A stretch of 64,000 nt of DNA. It comes from CAVSUR01 sp963846005. GTDB lineage: Bacteria > Actinomycetota > Actinomycetes > Streptosporangiales > Streptosporangiaceae. The stretch's first letter is position 1; the number at the start of each line of letters is the position of its first letter. Positions 9,122 to 17,082 of this stretch are shown in pieces. The stretch covers positions 682,001 through 746,000 of the forward strand of contig CAWJUH010000007.1 of assembly GCA_963846005.1 (NCBI GenBank), read 5' to 3'. The position numbers and the translations under genes are program-made. The notes below the pieces were generated by a model. The model was given only the letters and a program-made list of their open reading frames with translations. It made no database searches and had not been told where the DNA came from.

Positions 9122-9476
9122 GCCGCGCTTCCGCGGCCTCGCAGGTGGTGCTGCTGTGTGCCTGGTTGCGCAGTTCGGCGATCTGCCGCCGCAGGTCCTC
9201 GATCTGCTGCTGGCTGGCCTCTTCTGGCGCGCCGGCCGGCGGCTGCGGCTGGATCTGCGGCGGGGCCGGCCGCGGCTGGGACAGAGCGCCCGGCTGGGCC
9301 GTGGCGGCAGTGCCCGCGCCGGGCTGGACGTCGTCGTGCATGTCCTTCATCTCGCGCTTGAAGATGCGCATCGAAGAACCGAGAGCCTTGGCCGCTCCGG
9401 GCAGCCGGGTAGACCCGAACAGCAGCAGAACCACCACCAGCAAGATGATGATGTGCGGTGCGCTGGGATCGAACAT
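9105..9476 (-). CDS. tatA: Sec-independent translocase TatA
   Basis: A 123-residue TatA. It has a single N-terminal membrane helix (HIIILLVVVLLLFGSTRLPG), the FG hinge, an amphipathic helix (AKALGSSMRIFKREMKDM), and then a Pro/Gln/Ala-rich tail with a predicted helical segment. It is the first gene of the tatA-tatC-tatB operon, 137 bases downstream of the gene for a Tat-signal ferritin-like protein on the same strand. Confidence 0.92.
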   Translation of the reverse strand: MFDPSAPHIIILLVVVLLLFGSTRLPGAAKALGSSMRIFKREMKDMHDDVQPGAGTAATAQPGALSQPRPAPPQIQPQPPAGAPEEASQQQIEDLRRQIAELRNQAHSSTTCEAAEARREQVS

Positions 9477-9613
9477 GTCAGTCCTCCGGTTCGCCGGGGA
9501 CGCGGCCCCGGTAGCTATGGCAGGTCGGGTGACCCGCTCGCGCCAGGCCCGGCCGGGCGCGAGCGGCCGCCGGGCCCTGCGGAGCGTGCTGGCCAGCGGC
9601 CGGCCGGGTAGCG

Positions 9614-10546
9614 TCAGCCGCTGGTGTGGAGCTGGCCGTTGACCCCGTGGGGGTAGAACCCGCCGGAGCTGGCGACCTGGGGGGTGAGGTAGACGATGTT
9701 GAGGACCCGGCCCGGGGTGCGGCCGAAGGCCAGGCCGTTGGCGTCAGCGGGCACGATGTTGGCCACGCCGTCGCGGGTGACGCCCTGGTCGTCGTGGCTA
9801 GGCCCGTCCAGGCTGTCGCGGGCCTTGGAGATCGCGTCGGCGGCCGCGGCCAGGCCCCGGTCATACAGCACGGTGCGGATGTTGGCGGCGTGGTAGGCCT
9901 CCACGGCCAGGATGCCCGCGGCCGCGCCTAGGTAGGTCTTGTTACTGATCAGCGGCGCGGCGCCCTTGTAGGCGGTAACGCCGACGTCTTCGAAGATGAA
10001 CGCCCCGAGCAGGAAGTTGTCCTCGTTCGCGTACACGTCGAAATTCTGGTGCGGGCCGATCAGCCCAGCCGCGCGGGCCGCGGCGGTGAAGCTGGACCGG
10101 ATGTTGATCTCCGGCCGGGCCACCGCGGCCGGGCCCAGGGCAGCGCGCAGGAACGCCACGTGCTCGTGCTCGTCCCGGGAGATCTCCGTGGCGAACTGGC
10201 GGATCGACCGGCTCCTGAACGGCACCTCACGGCCGCCCTCAACCGGCCCCCGCTGGCCCTTGCCGTAGGTCAGGTTCTCGGGCAGCCCACGGCCGTGCAC
10301 CGCATAGCTGTAGAACTCGGCCTCCAGGTACTCCAGGTTCAGCGCGAAGTTCAAGATCGCGCCATCGGAGATCGCGGCCGTATCGGGCTGCGCCGAGGCG
10401 GTCCCCGCCGTGGCCACCGAGCCCAGCAGGCCGGCGCCCACCACGCCCAGGCCCGCGGCGCTTGCGCTCTTGAGGAAGCGGCGCCGGTCCTCGGGGCTCT
10501 CCGCACTGCGAGTGATCAGGTCATTCACATACCGCTTGCCGAACAT
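9614..10546 (-). CDS. Tat-exported ferritin-like (desiccation-related PCC13-62 type) protein
   Basis: A 310-residue protein. The twin-arginine signal DRRRFLKSASAAG at residues 21-33 is followed by a hydrophobic stretch and an ATAGTASA-type cleavage site. The mature part opens with ALNLEYLEAEFYSYA, the four-helix-bundle signature of the ferritin-like/Rds1 (desiccation-related) family, with a second ExxxxH-type helix around SRDEHEHVAFLRAALG. Some members bind di-iron, and function is generally unknown. The gene lies directly upstream of the tat operon, which makes it the obvious client. A regulon motif (10693-10710) lies upstream in the same orientation. Confidence 0.88.
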   Translation of the reverse strand: MFGKRYVNDLITRSAESPEDRRRFLKSASAAGLGVVGAGLLGSVATAGTASAQPDTAAISDGAILNFALNLEYLEAEFYSYAVHGRGLPENLTYGKGQRGPVEGGREVPFRSRSIRQFATEISRDEHEHVAFLRAALGPAAVARPEINIRSSFTAAARAAGLIGPHQNFDVYANEDNFLLGAFIFEDVGVTAYKGAAPLISNKTYLGAAAGILAVEAYHAANIRTVLYDRGLAAAADAISKARDSLDGPSHDDQGVTRDGVANIVPADANGLAFGRTPGRVLNIVYLTPQVASSGGFYPHGVNGQLHTSG

Positions 10547-10692
10547 CTGTGTCCCTCCGCTGCGCCGACGGCCCGGCTGAACCGCCGATCCACTCCTATG
10601 CGGGCTATTCGGAGCGGAAGGGGCGGCGGATTACCCGCAGTTCAGCTGTGGTCTCCTGCAACAGCCACCGGCTTCTTACCGCTCGCCGCGTG

Positions 10693-10710
10693 ACGTCACA
10701 GATCCGTAAG
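10693..10710 (-). promoter_or_regulatory. regulon motif copy D (direct-repeat operator)
   Basis: On the minus strand this reads CTTACGGATCTGTGACGT: TTAC followed 11 bases later by TGAC. It matches copies at 13194, 16379 and 17824. It lies between the divergent ferritin-like gene and the GT-C glycosyltransferase gene, and is oriented toward the former. The 11-bp phasing is that of OmpR/PhoB-type direct repeats. Confidence 0.5.
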
Positions 10711-10748
10711 GCGGCGCCTCCTTGCCGGTGGCGGTGCGGGCACGTGTA

Positions 10749-12455
10749 ATGCTCAGCGTGCGGAACACCTTCACGCCCGGCGCCGTCCGCCCCGGGCCGG
10801 CCGCAGCACAGCCAGCTGTCGCGGCCGCGTCGGCCCGGCCGCCGCGACGCGCGGCGCGTGTCCTGCAGCGGGCCCTCCCGCTGGCTGCGGCACTGGCCGG
10901 GGCCGCAGCGATCACTGCCTATATCGTCATCGCGCTGAGCCGGCTGACCTACCCGTTCCCGTTCGAATGGCTGGAAAGCAACTCGCTGATCGAAGTGCAC
11001 CGGATCCTCGCCGGCCGCCCGCTCTACCCGGCGCCCACGATCAGCTACGTGCCGGATGGCTACCCGCCGCTGTACTTTGCCGTCTCGGCCGCGCTGGCCC
11101 GGGTGCTCGGCCTGTCCTACGTGCCGCTGCGGCTGGTGTCGCTGGCTTCGTCGCTGGCCTGCTTCGCGCTGCTGGCCCAGTTGATCCGGCGCGAGACCGC
11201 GAGCGCCTGCGCCGGCCTCGCGGCGTCTGGCCTGCTGGCCGCGACCTACTTTGCCTCGCACATCTGGTTCGATGTCGGGCGGGTCGACTCGCTGTTCCTG
11301 GCGCTCAGCATCGCCGCCCTCTACGCCGCGCGCAGGATGCGGCGCGCTCGCGGGGCCGTCGTGACGGGGCTGCTGCTGGCGGCGGCGTTCCTCACCAAGC
11401 AGACGGGGCTGGCCGAAGGAGTCGCGGTGCTGCTGGCGCTGGCCACGGGACCGCGGCGGCGGCTGGCGCTGCCGGCGGCGCTGACCTACGGGGCGGCCCT
11501 GGCGATCAGCACCGCGGCCCTGGAGCTGGCTAGCCACGGTTGGTACGGCTATTACGTCTTCGCGCAGATGAGCGAGCACCGGCTCCAGATCTCCTACCTC
11601 GGCTGGTTCTCGGCCGGGTTGGCGCTGCCTACGCTCGGCATCGCCTGCGGCGCGGCGGCGCTCGGGGCGTGGCGTGCCGACCGGGTGCTGCTGGCCGGCT
11701 GCGCGGCACTGTTCGCCGAGAGTGCCGCCACGCTGGTGCACAGCGGCGCCGGCCGGAGTGACTTGCTGCCGGCCTACCTGGCCGCGGCGCTGCTAGCGGG
11801 GCTGGGCCTGGGCACCCGGTCCGGTGCGGTGGCTGATATGCGCTCCGGCCGGCCGGCCCGCGCCGAGATCCCCGGCCGCACCGCCCGCCCGGCCGCCCGG
11901 TGGGCTGCCCTCGCCGCGTGCGCGCTGGTCATCGGGCAGACAGTCCTGCTGCTCAGCGGCTTTCAGGGCCGCCGGGCGATCCCGTCGAGCGAGGACCGCG
12001 CGGCCGGCCAGCGGCTGGTGGCCGGCCTGCGCGAGCTCGGCGGCACGACCGCGGACTTCTCCGATCCTGGCCTCGACCTGGCGGCCGGACTGCCGCTGGT
12101 CGCGCACCAGGGGGCCGCCGATGACATTCTCCGCGCCCCGGGTGCGGGGCGGGCCAGCTACGAGCGCAGCGTCGACCGGGCGGTGACCGGGCGGCGCTTC
12201 AGCGCGTTCATCACCGACTTCGGGGGAGCGCCGCACGGATTCCCGGCGGACCTGGCTCGCTACTACCGCCGCTGTCCGCAGCGGCTGGTGCCAGGCCCGC
12301 CGCACCCCGTGTTCCAGTCGCTGGCCGGCCCCCTGGCCCGGCCGGCTTTCGTCTGGCTGCCGACCGGCCGCGGTTCCTGCGCGCTCACCGTGCGCATCCT
12401 GCGCGGCGCGCCGATCGGGGCGGGAGCGGGCCCGCGCCCGCACGCCGCCGGCTGA
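10749..12455 (+). CDS. GT-C fold membrane glycosyltransferase (GT39/DUF2029-like)
   Basis: About 568 residues with roughly ten membrane helices and an Ala/Leu-rich composition. After helix 1 comes an extracytoplasmic loop with FPFEWLESNSL and YVPDGYPPLYFAVSA. Near residue 175 is WFDVGRVDSLFLALSIA, the acidic loop typical of polyprenyl-phosphate-sugar-dependent (PMT/ArnT-like) transferases. A soluble C-terminal part follows. The tool-like start at TTG 10722 is unlikely; the ATG at 10749 is preferred. It is divergent from the ferritin-like gene and converges on a methyltransferase gene. It probably transfers a lipid-linked sugar outside the membrane; the acceptor is unknown. Confidence 0.82.
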   Translation: MLSVRNTFTPGAVRPGPAAAQPAVAAASARPPRRAARVLQRALPLAAALAGAAAITAYIVIALSRLTYPFPFEWLESNSLIEVHRILAGRPLYPAPTISYVPDGYPPLYFAVSAALARVLGLSYVPLRLVSLASSLACFALLAQLIRRETASACAGLAASGLLAATYFASHIWFDVGRVDSLFLALSIAALYAARRMRRARGAVVTGLLLAAAFLTKQTGLAEGVAVLLALATGPRRRLALPAALTYGAALAISTAALELASHGWYGYYVFAQMSEHRLQISYLGWFSAGLALPTLGIACGAAALGAWRADRVLLAGCAALFAESAATLVHSGAGRSDLLPAYLAAALLAGLGLGTRSGAVADMRSGRPARAEIPGRTARPAARWAALAACALVIGQTVLLLSGFQGRRAIPSSEDRAAGQRLVAGLRELGGTTADFSDPGLDLAAGLPLVAHQGAADDILRAPGAGRASYERSVDRAVTGRRFSAFITDFGGAPHGFPADLARYYRRCPQRLVPGPPHPVFQSLAGPLARPAFVWLPTGRGSCALTVRILRGAPIGAGAGPRPHAAG

Positions 12456-12465
12456 CCGGATCCGG

Positions 12466-13104
12466 TCACGGCATCAAGTCCGTGCCGCCACGGCTCAGCT
12501 CGGTGAACCAGCGGCCAGCGTCGGCCCAAACCTGCGCGACCTGGAGCGCGGAGGATTCGGCCAGGTCGCCGATCTGGTCGACGCCCACCCAGGCCCACGG
12601 GAACCAGGCGTCGCAGCGGCCGGGGGCCCGCAGCCGGACGTGCTCCCGGCGCAGCGGCGCCCCGGGGGGCTCGACTTCGGCGACGATGGTGCCGCCGGGC
12701 CTGAGCAGCCCCCGGCTGCGCCGCAGCAGCAAATGCGGGTCGCCGCCGATGCCGATGTTTCCGTCCGCGAGCAGCACCGTGGCCCAGCGTCCCGCCCCCG
12801 GCAGGTGGCCGAACACGTCGCGCTGCAGCGCCAGCGCGCCCCCGGAGCGGGCGAGGCTGACGGCATACGGCGTGACGTCGATGGCCAGCGCCGGAATCCC
12901 GCGCTCGGCCAGCGCGACCGTCAGCCGCCCTGGGCCTGCGCCGACATCCAAGGTGGGGCCGCCGCACCGGCGCAGCAGTGAGCCATCGCCAGCAGCGGCC
13001 TGCAGCCAGCGCCGCGCGGGAAGCGGGATCGCGCTGCCGTCCGCGTGCTCGATGATGGGCTGTTCCAGCCCGGCCAGGGCCCGCTCGTAGAGCTCGCCGA
13101 TCAT
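12466..13104 (-). CDS. class I SAM-dependent methyltransferase
   Basis: A 212-residue Rossmann-fold methyltransferase. Motif I, LDVGAGPGRLTVALAERG, is near residue 50, the acidic strand end is AIDVTPYAVSLAR, and LLADGNIGIGGDPHLLLRR is the central strand. The C-terminal part (GLLRPGGTIVAEVEPPG) carries the post-motif II PGG. GAGGGGG abuts the ATG at 13110 but is correctly spaced (six bases) from the ATG at 13104, which I chose. Its last base lies 11 bases from the convergent glycosyltransferase stop. In this cluster it probably modifies a sugar or lipid product. Confidence 0.85.
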   Translation of the reverse strand: MIGELYERALAGLEQPIIEHADGSAIPLPARRWLQAAAGDGSLLRRCGGPTLDVGAGPGRLTVALAERGIPALAIDVTPYAVSLARSGGALALQRDVFGHLPGAGRWATVLLADGNIGIGGDPHLLLRRSRGLLRPGGTIVAEVEPPGAPLRREHVRLRAPGRCDAWFPWAWVGVDQIGDLAESSALQVAQVWADAGRWFTELSRGGTDLMP

Positions 13105-13193
13105 CGTCATCCCCCTCGGATCAGCGGCGCATGCCCCGTGCGGCCCGCTGGCGGCACGACGGTCAGCGTAGCCGCCAGCCGTGCTCGCGGACT

Positions 13194-13211
13194 CTTACGA
13201 AGCGGTGACGG
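13194..13211 (+). promoter_or_regulatory. regulon motif copy A, upstream of the response regulator
   Basis: CTTACGAAGCGGTGACGG: TTAC and TGAC at 11-bp spacing, 98 bases before the response-regulator start and in the same orientation. TACGGT at 13247-13252 could be a -10 element. This suggests autoregulation. Confidence 0.5.
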
Positions 13212-13308
13212 ATTCGCGGCGGCCGGAGAGGGCCGGATGCCGAGGCTACGGTAGGCACCGTGAGCGGCGGGAGCACCTGGCCGCGCCGATTCACCGTGGA
13301 GCCGCCGG

Positions 13309-14031
13309 ATGCTGACCAACCCCGACCCGCCGGGCCGGATCATGGTGGTCGATGATGACGCGACGATTGTCGACGTCGTCCGGCGCTACCTGATCCGGGA
13401 CGGCCATGAGGTGGAATGCGTGCCTGACGGCGCGACGGCGCTGCGCTTGGCCGGGCAGCAGCCGCCCGATCTAGTTGTGCTGGACCTGATGCTGCCCGGC
13501 ATCGGCGGCCTGGAGGTGTGCCGGCGGCTGCGGGAGTACTGGCCGATCCCGGTGGTGATGCTCACCGCGCTCGGTGAGGAGACCGACCGGGTGGTCGGTT
13601 TCGAGACCGGGGCCGATGACTACGTCACCAAGCCGTTCAGCCCGCGCGAGCTGGTGCTGCGGGTCAGGTCGGTGCTCCGCCGGGCCCGCAGCGACGGGCT
13701 GGCGGGCCAGCCCCCCCGCGGCACCATCGGCGACGGCGAGCTGCGGATCGACCTCGGCGCGCACGAGGCCCGGCTGGGCATCTCGCTGCTGGCCCTGACC
13801 TCGCGCGAATACGACCTGCTGGTATTCCTGCTCAGCCACCCGCGGCAGGCATACAGCCGCGAGCAACTGCTCGAGCAGGTGTGGAACTGGTCATTCGGTG
13901 ACAGCTCAACGGTCACGGTGCATGTGCGCAGGCTCCGGGAGAAGATCGAACCGGACCCGACGCAGCCGCAGCGGATCGTCACGGTATGGGGAGTGGGCTA
14001 CCGGTATGAGCCAGCAGAAGGCAGGGCCTGA
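13309..14031 (+). CDS. OmpR-family response regulator
   Basis: A 240-residue regulator. The receiver domain (about 10-125) has the acidic pair DDD, phospho-acceptor Asp in VVLDLMLPG, conserved Thr in VMLTALGEE and Lys in YVTKPFSPREL. The C-terminal winged helix (about 140-235) has LTSREYDLLVFLLSHPRQAYSREQLLEQVW and the terminal YRYEP. The ATG at 13309 has GGAG eight bases upstream. The stop overlaps the histidine kinase start (TGATG), so they form a coupled two-component system. A copy of the 18-bp direct repeat found four times in this block lies upstream, making this the best candidate for the factor that binds it. Confidence 0.95.
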   Translation: MLTNPDPPGRIMVVDDDATIVDVVRRYLIRDGHEVECVPDGATALRLAGQQPPDLVVLDLMLPGIGGLEVCRRLREYWPIPVVMLTALGEETDRVVGFETGADDYVTKPFSPRELVLRVRSVLRRARSDGLAGQPPRGTIGDGELRIDLGAHEARLGISLLALTSREYDLLVFLLSHPRQAYSREQLLEQVWNWSFGDSSTVTVHVRRLREKIEPDPTQPQRIVTVWGVGYRYEPAEGRA

Positions 14032-15525
14032 TGACCGCGGCTGACTGGTGGACGGTGAGCTACACCGTCGCCCTGATCGCGCTGGCCGTCCTGGCCGCCG
14101 GGATCGTCGCGGTGCGAGTACTGGCGGCGCGCTCGGTGGCCACGCTGATGACCGTGATCGCGGCGGTGACCATCGTGGCCACGCTGGCCGGCGTGGTGGT
14201 CATCGCCAAGAAGATGTTCATCTCCCGCGGCGACCTCGACGTGGTGATGGCGGTGGTCCTGATCGCCGGGATAGCGGGTTTCGCCGTCTCGGTGATCGTC
14301 GGCCGGCGCGTGTCCAGCGGCAGCCGCCTGCTGCTGGCGTCGGTCCAGCAGGTGGGGGGCGGCGGCCCGTACCGGCCGCCGGGCCGGGTGCTCCCGGCCG
14401 AGCTGGCGGGGCTGTCGCGGGAGCTGGAAAGCGCGCAGAGCCGGGCTGGCCGAAGCGCGCGACCGCGAACGGGCGCTGGAGGCCAGCCGCCGCGAGCTGA
14501 TCGCCTGGGTCAGCCACGATCTGCGGACCCCGCTGGCGGGCCTGCGGGCGATGGCCGAGGCGCTGGAGGACCAGGTGGTGACCGACGGTCAGACCGTGCG
14601 CCGCTACCACCGCCAGATCCGGGGCGAAACCGACCGGCTCACCGTCATGATCGATGACCTGTTTGAGCTGTCGCGCATCCACGCGGGCGCGCTGCGACTG
14701 TCCCGCAGCCGCGTCGGCCTCGATGACCTGATCGGCGAGGCCCTGGCCAGTGCCGAGCCGCTGGCCCGGGCCAAGGGCGTGCTGCTGCGCGGCTCGGCGG
14801 CCGGCGGCCTGCCGGTATACGTGGACACCGCCGAGGTCGGCCGGGCGCTGCGCAACCTGGTGATCAACGCGATCCGGCACACGCCTTCTGACCAGCCGGT
14901 CGAGGTGGTAGGCGACCGCGATCAGGGGATGGCCCTGGTCAGCGTGTCGGACGCCTGCGGCGGGATCCCCGCCGACCAGCTGCCGCGGATCTTCGACGTG
15001 GCGTTCCGCGGCGAGACCGCCCGCACGCCCGGCCCCGGCGAGGGCGCCGGCCTCGGCCTCAGCATCGCCCGGGGCATCGTGGAAGCCCATGAGGGGCAGA
15101 TCGCGGTGCGCAATGCCGGACCCGGCTGCCAGTTCGTGATCAGGCTGCCGCTCGCGCCAGCCCCGGCCGGCCCGCCCGGCCCGGCCGGCGGCCTCGCGAA
15201 CGGCCAGTCCTGGCCGCCGGATCAGCCGGTCCCCGCGCCGGGGCCTGGCCAGGCGGCACGGGGTGACGGGCTAGGCCCGGCGGGACGGCCCGGCGGCGCG
15301 GGCTCTCTGAGCGGCGCCCGGGCGAACTGCGCCATCCCGGCGGCAAACCTGGTCCGGGCCCGGAAACCGAGCTCGCGCCCGGCCAGCTCGGGCGAGGCCA
15401 TCACGTGGCGGACGTCGCCGAGCCGGTATTCGCCGGTGATCTCCGGCGGCGGGCCGCCGAAGGCGCTGGCCAGTGCACTGGCCATCTCTCCGATCGTGTG
15501 CGGCTCGCCGCTGGCGACGTTGTAG
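14031..15525 (+). CDS. membrane sensor histidine kinase (frameshifted)
   Basis: Partner of the response regulator. The N-terminal part (frame of 14031) has three membrane helices and a short linker to ELESAQSR. The catalytic part is one frame over from about 14450: LIAWVSHDLRTPLAG with the phospho-His, N-box NAIRHTPSDQ, D-box DACGGIPADQL, F-box IFDVAF and G-box GAGLGLSIARGIVEAH. The break lies at AGCCGGGCTGGCC (about 14439-14451), and one extra base accounts for it. Kinase homology ends near 15160. The frame then runs to 15525 as antisense of the convergent epimerase, so its real stop is uncertain. Confidence 0.88.
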
Positions 15526-16340
15526 GCGCGCATCCGGCCGGGCCGGGCCTGCAGCGCGGCCAGGTTCGCCGCCGCGACGTCGCTGACGTGCACGAAGTCC
15601 CGCCGTTGCGCGCCGTCCTCGAACACCCGCGGCGGCCGCCCCGCTTCGAGCGCCGACCGGAAGATGGCCGCCACCCCGGAGTAAGGCGTGTCGCGCGGCA
15701 TCCTCGGGCCGTAGACATTGTGGTAGCGCAGCGCCACCGCGCTGCCGCCGGTCAGGTCGGCCCATACCGCCGCGAGCTGCTCTTGCGCGACCTTGCTGAC
15801 GGCGTAGCCATTGCGCGGGTCCAGCGGTGCGGACTCCGGCACCTCCGCCGGGCTGAGGTCGGCACCGCAGCACGGGCAGCGGGTCTCGAACCTGCCCTGG
15901 TCCAGGTCGGTCCGGCCGCGGGCGGGCGGGCGGACCTGACCGTGCGCCGCGCACCGGTAGCCGCCCTCGCCGTAGACCACCATCGACGAGGCCAGCACCA
16001 GGCGGGATACCTGCTGGCGGCCCATCTGGTCCAGCAGCACGGCGGTGCCCGTGATGTTGACATCGCTGTATCCGGGCAGGTCGCCGAGGTCCACCCCCAG
16101 ACCGACCCGGGCGGCCTGATGACAGACCGCCTGCACGCCCTGCAGGGCGCGGCTGACCGCCGAGGGATCCCGGATGTCCGCGGTGATCAGGTCCGCGCCC
16201 GCGGGCCAGTAGCCAGGCACGCCGTCGTGCACCGCGGGGGCCAGCGAATCGAGGCCGCGGACCACGTGCCCGGCCGCGAGGGCCGCCTCGGCAATATGGG
16301 AGCCGATGAACCCGGCTGCGCCGGTGATCAGTATCCGCAT
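15222..16340 (-). CDS. NAD-dependent sugar-nucleotide epimerase/dehydratase with CPxC insert
   Basis: Extended short-chain dehydrogenase, 372 residues. The Rossmann GAAGFIGSHIAEA is at residues 7-19, the catalytic region has SSMVVYGEGG, and YAVSKVAQEQL carries the YxxxK. Between them (about 145-185) is a Cys-containing insertion ending in CPCCGADL, probably zinc-binding, as I recall from actinobacterial dTDP-rhamnose 4-epimerase-like enzymes. The start chosen is the ATG at 16340, where homology begins (MRILITGAAG). The frame extends further upstream without support. It converges on the histidine kinase and is divergent from the GT2 gene. It supplies an NDP-sugar, inferred to feed the local glycosyltransferases. 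Confidence 0.88.
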   Translation of the reverse strand: MRILITGAAGFIGSHIAEAALAAGHVVRGLDSLAPAVHDGVPGYWPAGADLITADIRDPSAVSRALQGVQAVCHQAARVGLGVDLGDLPGYSDVNITGTAVLLDQMGRQQVSRLVLASSMVVYGEGGYRCAAHGQVRPPARGRTDLDQGRFETRCPCCGADLSPAEVPESAPLDPRNGYAVSKVAQEQLAAVWADLTGGSAVALRYHNVYGPRMPRDTPYSGVAAIFRSALEAGRPPRVFEDGAQRRDFVHVSDVAAANLAALQARPGRMRAYNVASGEPHTIGEMASALASAFGGPPPEITGEYRLGDVRHVMASPELAGRELGFRARTRFAAGMAQFARAPLREPAPPGRPAGPSPSPRAAWPGPGAGTG

Positions 16341-16378
16341 GCCCGCAGCCAAGCACGCCCGGCACGGCCGGTGGCTGT

Positions 16379-16401
16379 CCGTAACCGACTCGTAAGAGTC
16401 G
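16379..16401 (-). promoter_or_regulatory. regulon motif copy B plus inverted repeat
   Basis: On the minus strand 16396-16379 reads CTTACGAGTCGGTTACGG: two TTAC elements at 11-bp spacing, 39 bases before the epimerase start and oriented toward it. Overlapping it is the inverted repeat CGACTC-GTAA-GAGTCG (16386-16401). It is located in the divergent promoter region between the epimerase and GT2 genes. Confidence 0.5.
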
Positions 16402-16431
16402 ATCATGGTCAGCCGGGCTAGCGTCGGGCCC

Positions 16432-17082
16432 GTGATCATCGATGTGGTGCTGCCCTGCCTCGACGAGGCCGCCGCCCTGCCGTGGGTGCTCGGCCGGATG
16501 CCGCCCGGATTCCGGCCGGTAGTGGCCGACAACGGATCCCGCGACGATTCCGCCGGGATCGCGCGGCGGCACGGGGCCCTGGTGGTGGATGTCCCGCAGC
16601 GGGGTTTCGGGGCCGCCTGTCACGCGGGGCTGCTCGCCGCCACCAGCGAGGTCGTCTGCATCATGGACGCCGACTCCTCGCTCGACCCGGCCGACCTGCC
16701 CCTCGTGGCCGGGCCGGTCCTGGACGGGCAGGCCGATCTGGTCCTGGGCCGCCGGCGGCTGGCCGGCCGGGGGGCCTGGCCGCTGCACGCGAGACTCGGC
16801 AACCGCGCTATCGCGGCCGCGGTCCGCCGTCGGGCCGGCGTGCAGGTACGCGATCTCGGGCCGATGCGGGCCGTCCGGCGGGCCGGGCTGCTGGAGCTCC
16901 GCCTGGCGGACCGCCGGTTCGGCTATCCGCTGGAGATGGTCATCCGGTCGGCGGAGGCCGGCTGGCAGCTCGAGGAGCGGGACGTTCCCTATTACCCGCG
17001 GGAAGGCAAATCGAAGGTCACAGGGACGCTGCTGGGCACCCTGCGGACCGTGCGCGACATGCGGCGGGTGCTGGCGGCATGA
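16432..17082 (+). CDS. family 2 glycosyltransferase
   Basis: A 216-residue GT-A transferase. It begins IIDVVLPCLDEAAALPWVL, with the nucleotide-binding VVADNGSRDDS near 35 and the metal-binding MDADSSLDP (DxD) near 78. The C-terminal part has the acceptor-side RFGYPLEMVIRSAEAGW and a KSKVTGT stretch. It resembles the TIGR04283-like glycosyltransferases that travel with DUF2064 proteins. GTG 16432 is chosen because homology starts there; the ATG at 16405 is in frame nine codons upstream, against the operator. Its stop overlaps the DUF2064 start (ATGA). Confidence 0.88.
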   Translation: MIIDVVLPCLDEAAALPWVLGRMPPGFRPVVADNGSRDDSAGIARRHGALVVDVPQRGFGAACHAGLLAATSEVVCIMDADSSLDPADLPLVAGPVLDGQADLVLGRRRLAGRGAWPLHARLGNRAIAAAVRRRAGVQVRDLGPMRAVRRAGLLELRLADRRFGYPLEMVIRSAEAGWQLEERDVPYYPREGKSKVTGTLLGTLRTVRDMRRVLAA

